From Desulfobacteraceae bacterium (GTDB lineage: Bacteria; Desulfobacterota; Desulfobacteria; Desulfobacterales; Desulfobacteraceae): a DNA stretch of 7,522 nt. The DNA is taken from contig PIVQ01000343.1 in the NCBI GenBank assembly GCA_003354055.1, positions 1 through 7,522 on the forward strand, in the 5' to 3' direction. Numbering within the stretch: the first letter of the stretch is position 1; every line of letters starts with the position of its first letter. A program made the position numbers and the translations under genes. The notes beneath the pieces were generated by a model that saw only the letters and a list, made by a program, of their open reading frames with translations, did not search any database and was not told the origin of the DNA. Of this stretch, positions 7,001 to 7,522 are shown in pieces.

Positions 7001-7522
7001 CATGGTGAAGGAGATGATCGCCGGGAGTGGATGGGAGAATAATTATGTGTTTAAGCTGGGCAACCTGAAAAAATGGCATTTCAGCAATATTATCAAAATA
7101 TCGGACATCATAAAAAAACATTTTCTAACCCGGTATAAGACCTTGCGGCAGAACCTGGGATCGGACAAGGCCAACCTGATGTCCGCAAAGGACAGGACCA
7201 TTCTTGCCAGAAGGATGTATGTTCAGTTTTCCACCCAGCCTGACAAACTTGAAAACATGCTTCTGGTTGTCCGGAATCAGAAATACTTCCAGGAACTCAT
7301 TCTCAACCATGACAGAACAGGGAATTGCTGGCACCTGGTCCACCGGTCGGGAAGGGCTGGGAAAAAAAAGGAAGAAACACTGAAAACAGCCTCAACCATT
7401 GAAGAAATTGCCGCCTGGATGATCAACAACCAACTGTATACCCAGGACACACTGATCCAGATGGCTCCCAATCCCACCTATGTGACCTCTGAAGACGTCA
7501 ACCGGCTTTTTTCAACTATGCA
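4059..7522 (+). CDS. cyaA: Class I adenylate cyclase with N-terminal HEAT-like and pentapeptide-repeat extension (3' end cut by window edge)
   Basis: Cytoplasmic enzyme making cAMP from ATP. At least 1154 codons are open without a stop; the end is outside the window. N-terminal part: helical region about 1-330, HEAT-like around 210-300 (ALAVLSLISPPLKERLL; PSPLVRITAFQVIESAL). Pentapeptide repeats fill about 458-573 with F/L every fifth residue (FHDCDL, FNQVDL, FRNAKF, FHETDF), roughly 23 units, which should fold as a right-handed beta-helix. The cyclase core begins near 640 (IIPLLLHE...PGY resembles LLPTLLHY...PGY of E. coli CyaA). The nucleotidyltransferase signature is intact: Gly729-Ser730, Asp741-x-Asp743 in TSDIDYWVCID, and a probable third acid Glu779 in TEIHFFIL. 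The CyaA-typical DEFYRTMIHIAGRVPLW follows, then part of the regulatory region up to the edge. E. coli CyaA has 848 residues and lacks this extension. ATG 4059 is the first start after an in-frame TGA at 4026; there is no clear RBS. Confidence 0.93.
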   Translation, partial: MKVDLAKFNKILAKAASFGVLKGIIPVLDGFSSYDPETRKRAREGLLALQKQIEKKMAAHGNAHVKAMGEAAVFSALIYHEICTNHSLTENDVGLFFNTLMGTGEKGRFYAWQIWCNRYGKSPYLRHQVDFFPDDVKLYFVEQYLNADLRTRRTYARFFRELLAGIKSREAVLTHLGQIVRQNQDFDPFWYNLPPDHLAPDPLYDGELASDDEKNRANALAVLSLISPPLKERLLKSILQNDPSPLVRITAFQVIESALPRTYSGLTKALLPFLAKKDDHREAMAVFRALIASGLVPPHRLMSRVMADHRQLIPPILKEIRSCSRIAFFFVQDMAVAPDWYFTRQNPVFGAMFAGIASRRPFETLRLLELSGEKKISALIRSRLETVCSEFHQIADKAQERSRLQWKSPPTPQRIKEMAEPDKDGSSLDNESKIRISDFSFHQTQFTGMISPSHRYLFDKTRFHDCDLSDLKVENSSFNRCVFNQVDLTDTRFSNVSFDGAVFADVTGRGAVFHRCTFRNAKFHETDFTSSRLTECLITDAIFYKTDFSFAVFLGTSLISSRMFKTNFSYAAMEQVVSYGLKAIDCPGCYAGSNHLAAGHMEDNLDNLEEFKMPNVSLGVLQRIRLIIFAFFTGYGHEKFMGKNRLALLSASDVFMQKAFDLFEIIPLLLHENLSFPGYNAYHQNAPCGIRHYTPPLGVRSVLGKYLKKKSVPLPAGEHFFIEGLFTIGSAGTIAQNKTSDIDYWVCIDDHLYTPEMTKNIEEKLEKLENWALDHFKTEIHFFILSLKQIRQNAFGDTNAQGSGSAQAVILKDEFYRTMIHIAGRVPLWAVLPQAVSRHHYTPLRNLMGQSPAIYPYMDLGNINHILSEEFYGALIWQLFKGVQKAFKSIIKLALVEMYYLASPSSPLLCNRFKENWINRSALTGAVDNDPYCALIKSLVNFYTRKNDLRSADLIKLCFILQLSDLNPSEAKKTVFEIKETMVKEMIAGSGWENNYVFKLGNLKKWHFSNIIKISDIIKKHFLTRYKTLRQNLGSDKANLMSAKDRTILARRMYVQFSTQPDKLENMLLVVRNQKYFQELILNHDRTGNCWHLVHRSGRAGKKKEETLKTASTIEEIAAWMINNQLYTQDTLIQMAPNPTYVTSEDVNRLFSTM

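Noticed and set aside
1..7522. Mobile elements, CRISPR, tRNA or rRNA
   Set aside because: No transposase, integrase, regularly spaced repeats, cloverleaf-like sequence or rRNA motifs were seen on either strand.

Overview
The window looks like chromosomal DNA from a Gram-negative proteobacterium with moderate GC content. My best guess is a sulfate-reducing deltaproteobacterium of the Desulfobacterales type. This guess rests on a twin-Cache PAS histidine kinase together with an unusually long class I adenylate cyclase, on SD-led genes, and on a short CGCAGAT repeat of a kind I associate with such genomes. It is an inference from gene content, not from a marker gene.

Layout. (1) Positions 1-1787, minus strand: most of a membrane-bound sensor histidine kinase (TM, two Cache_2-type modules, TM, linker, PAS, HisKA H-box). 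It runs off the left edge just after the phospho-acceptor His. A good sigma70-type promoter lies upstream of it. (2) Positions 1788-2104: divergent intergenic region with the kinase promoter, a short degenerate CGCAGAT repeat, and a near-perfect 24-bp dyad that is a strong candidate operator for the next gene. (3) Positions 2105-3755, plus strand: a two-gene unit of a MarR-family repressor followed 19 nt later by a Bcr/CflA-type 12-TM MFS drug exporter, a classic self-regulated efflux cassette. (4) Positions 3756-4058: non-coding stretch with a weak terminator-like hairpin, a possible gene-end remnant on the minus strand, a strong 12-bp-stem hairpin and a promoter candidate. (5) Positions 4059-7522, plus strand: an uninterrupted reading frame of at least 1154 codons that leaves the window at the right edge. 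Its second half is a class I (CyaA, enterobacterial-type) adenylate cyclase with the catalytic GS...DxD signature intact. Its first ~620 residues are an extra region of helical, HEAT-like sequence followed by about 23 pentapeptide repeats.

How they fit together. The repressor and exporter form one functional unit: a ligand of MarR would release the dyad and induce export. The histidine kinase and the cyclase are separate signalling genes with their own promoters, and nothing in the sequence ties them to the efflux cassette. The most notable item is the cyclase architecture. A class I cyclase core carries a large N-terminal protein-interaction-type extension, which suggests that cAMP synthesis is controlled or localised by a partner.
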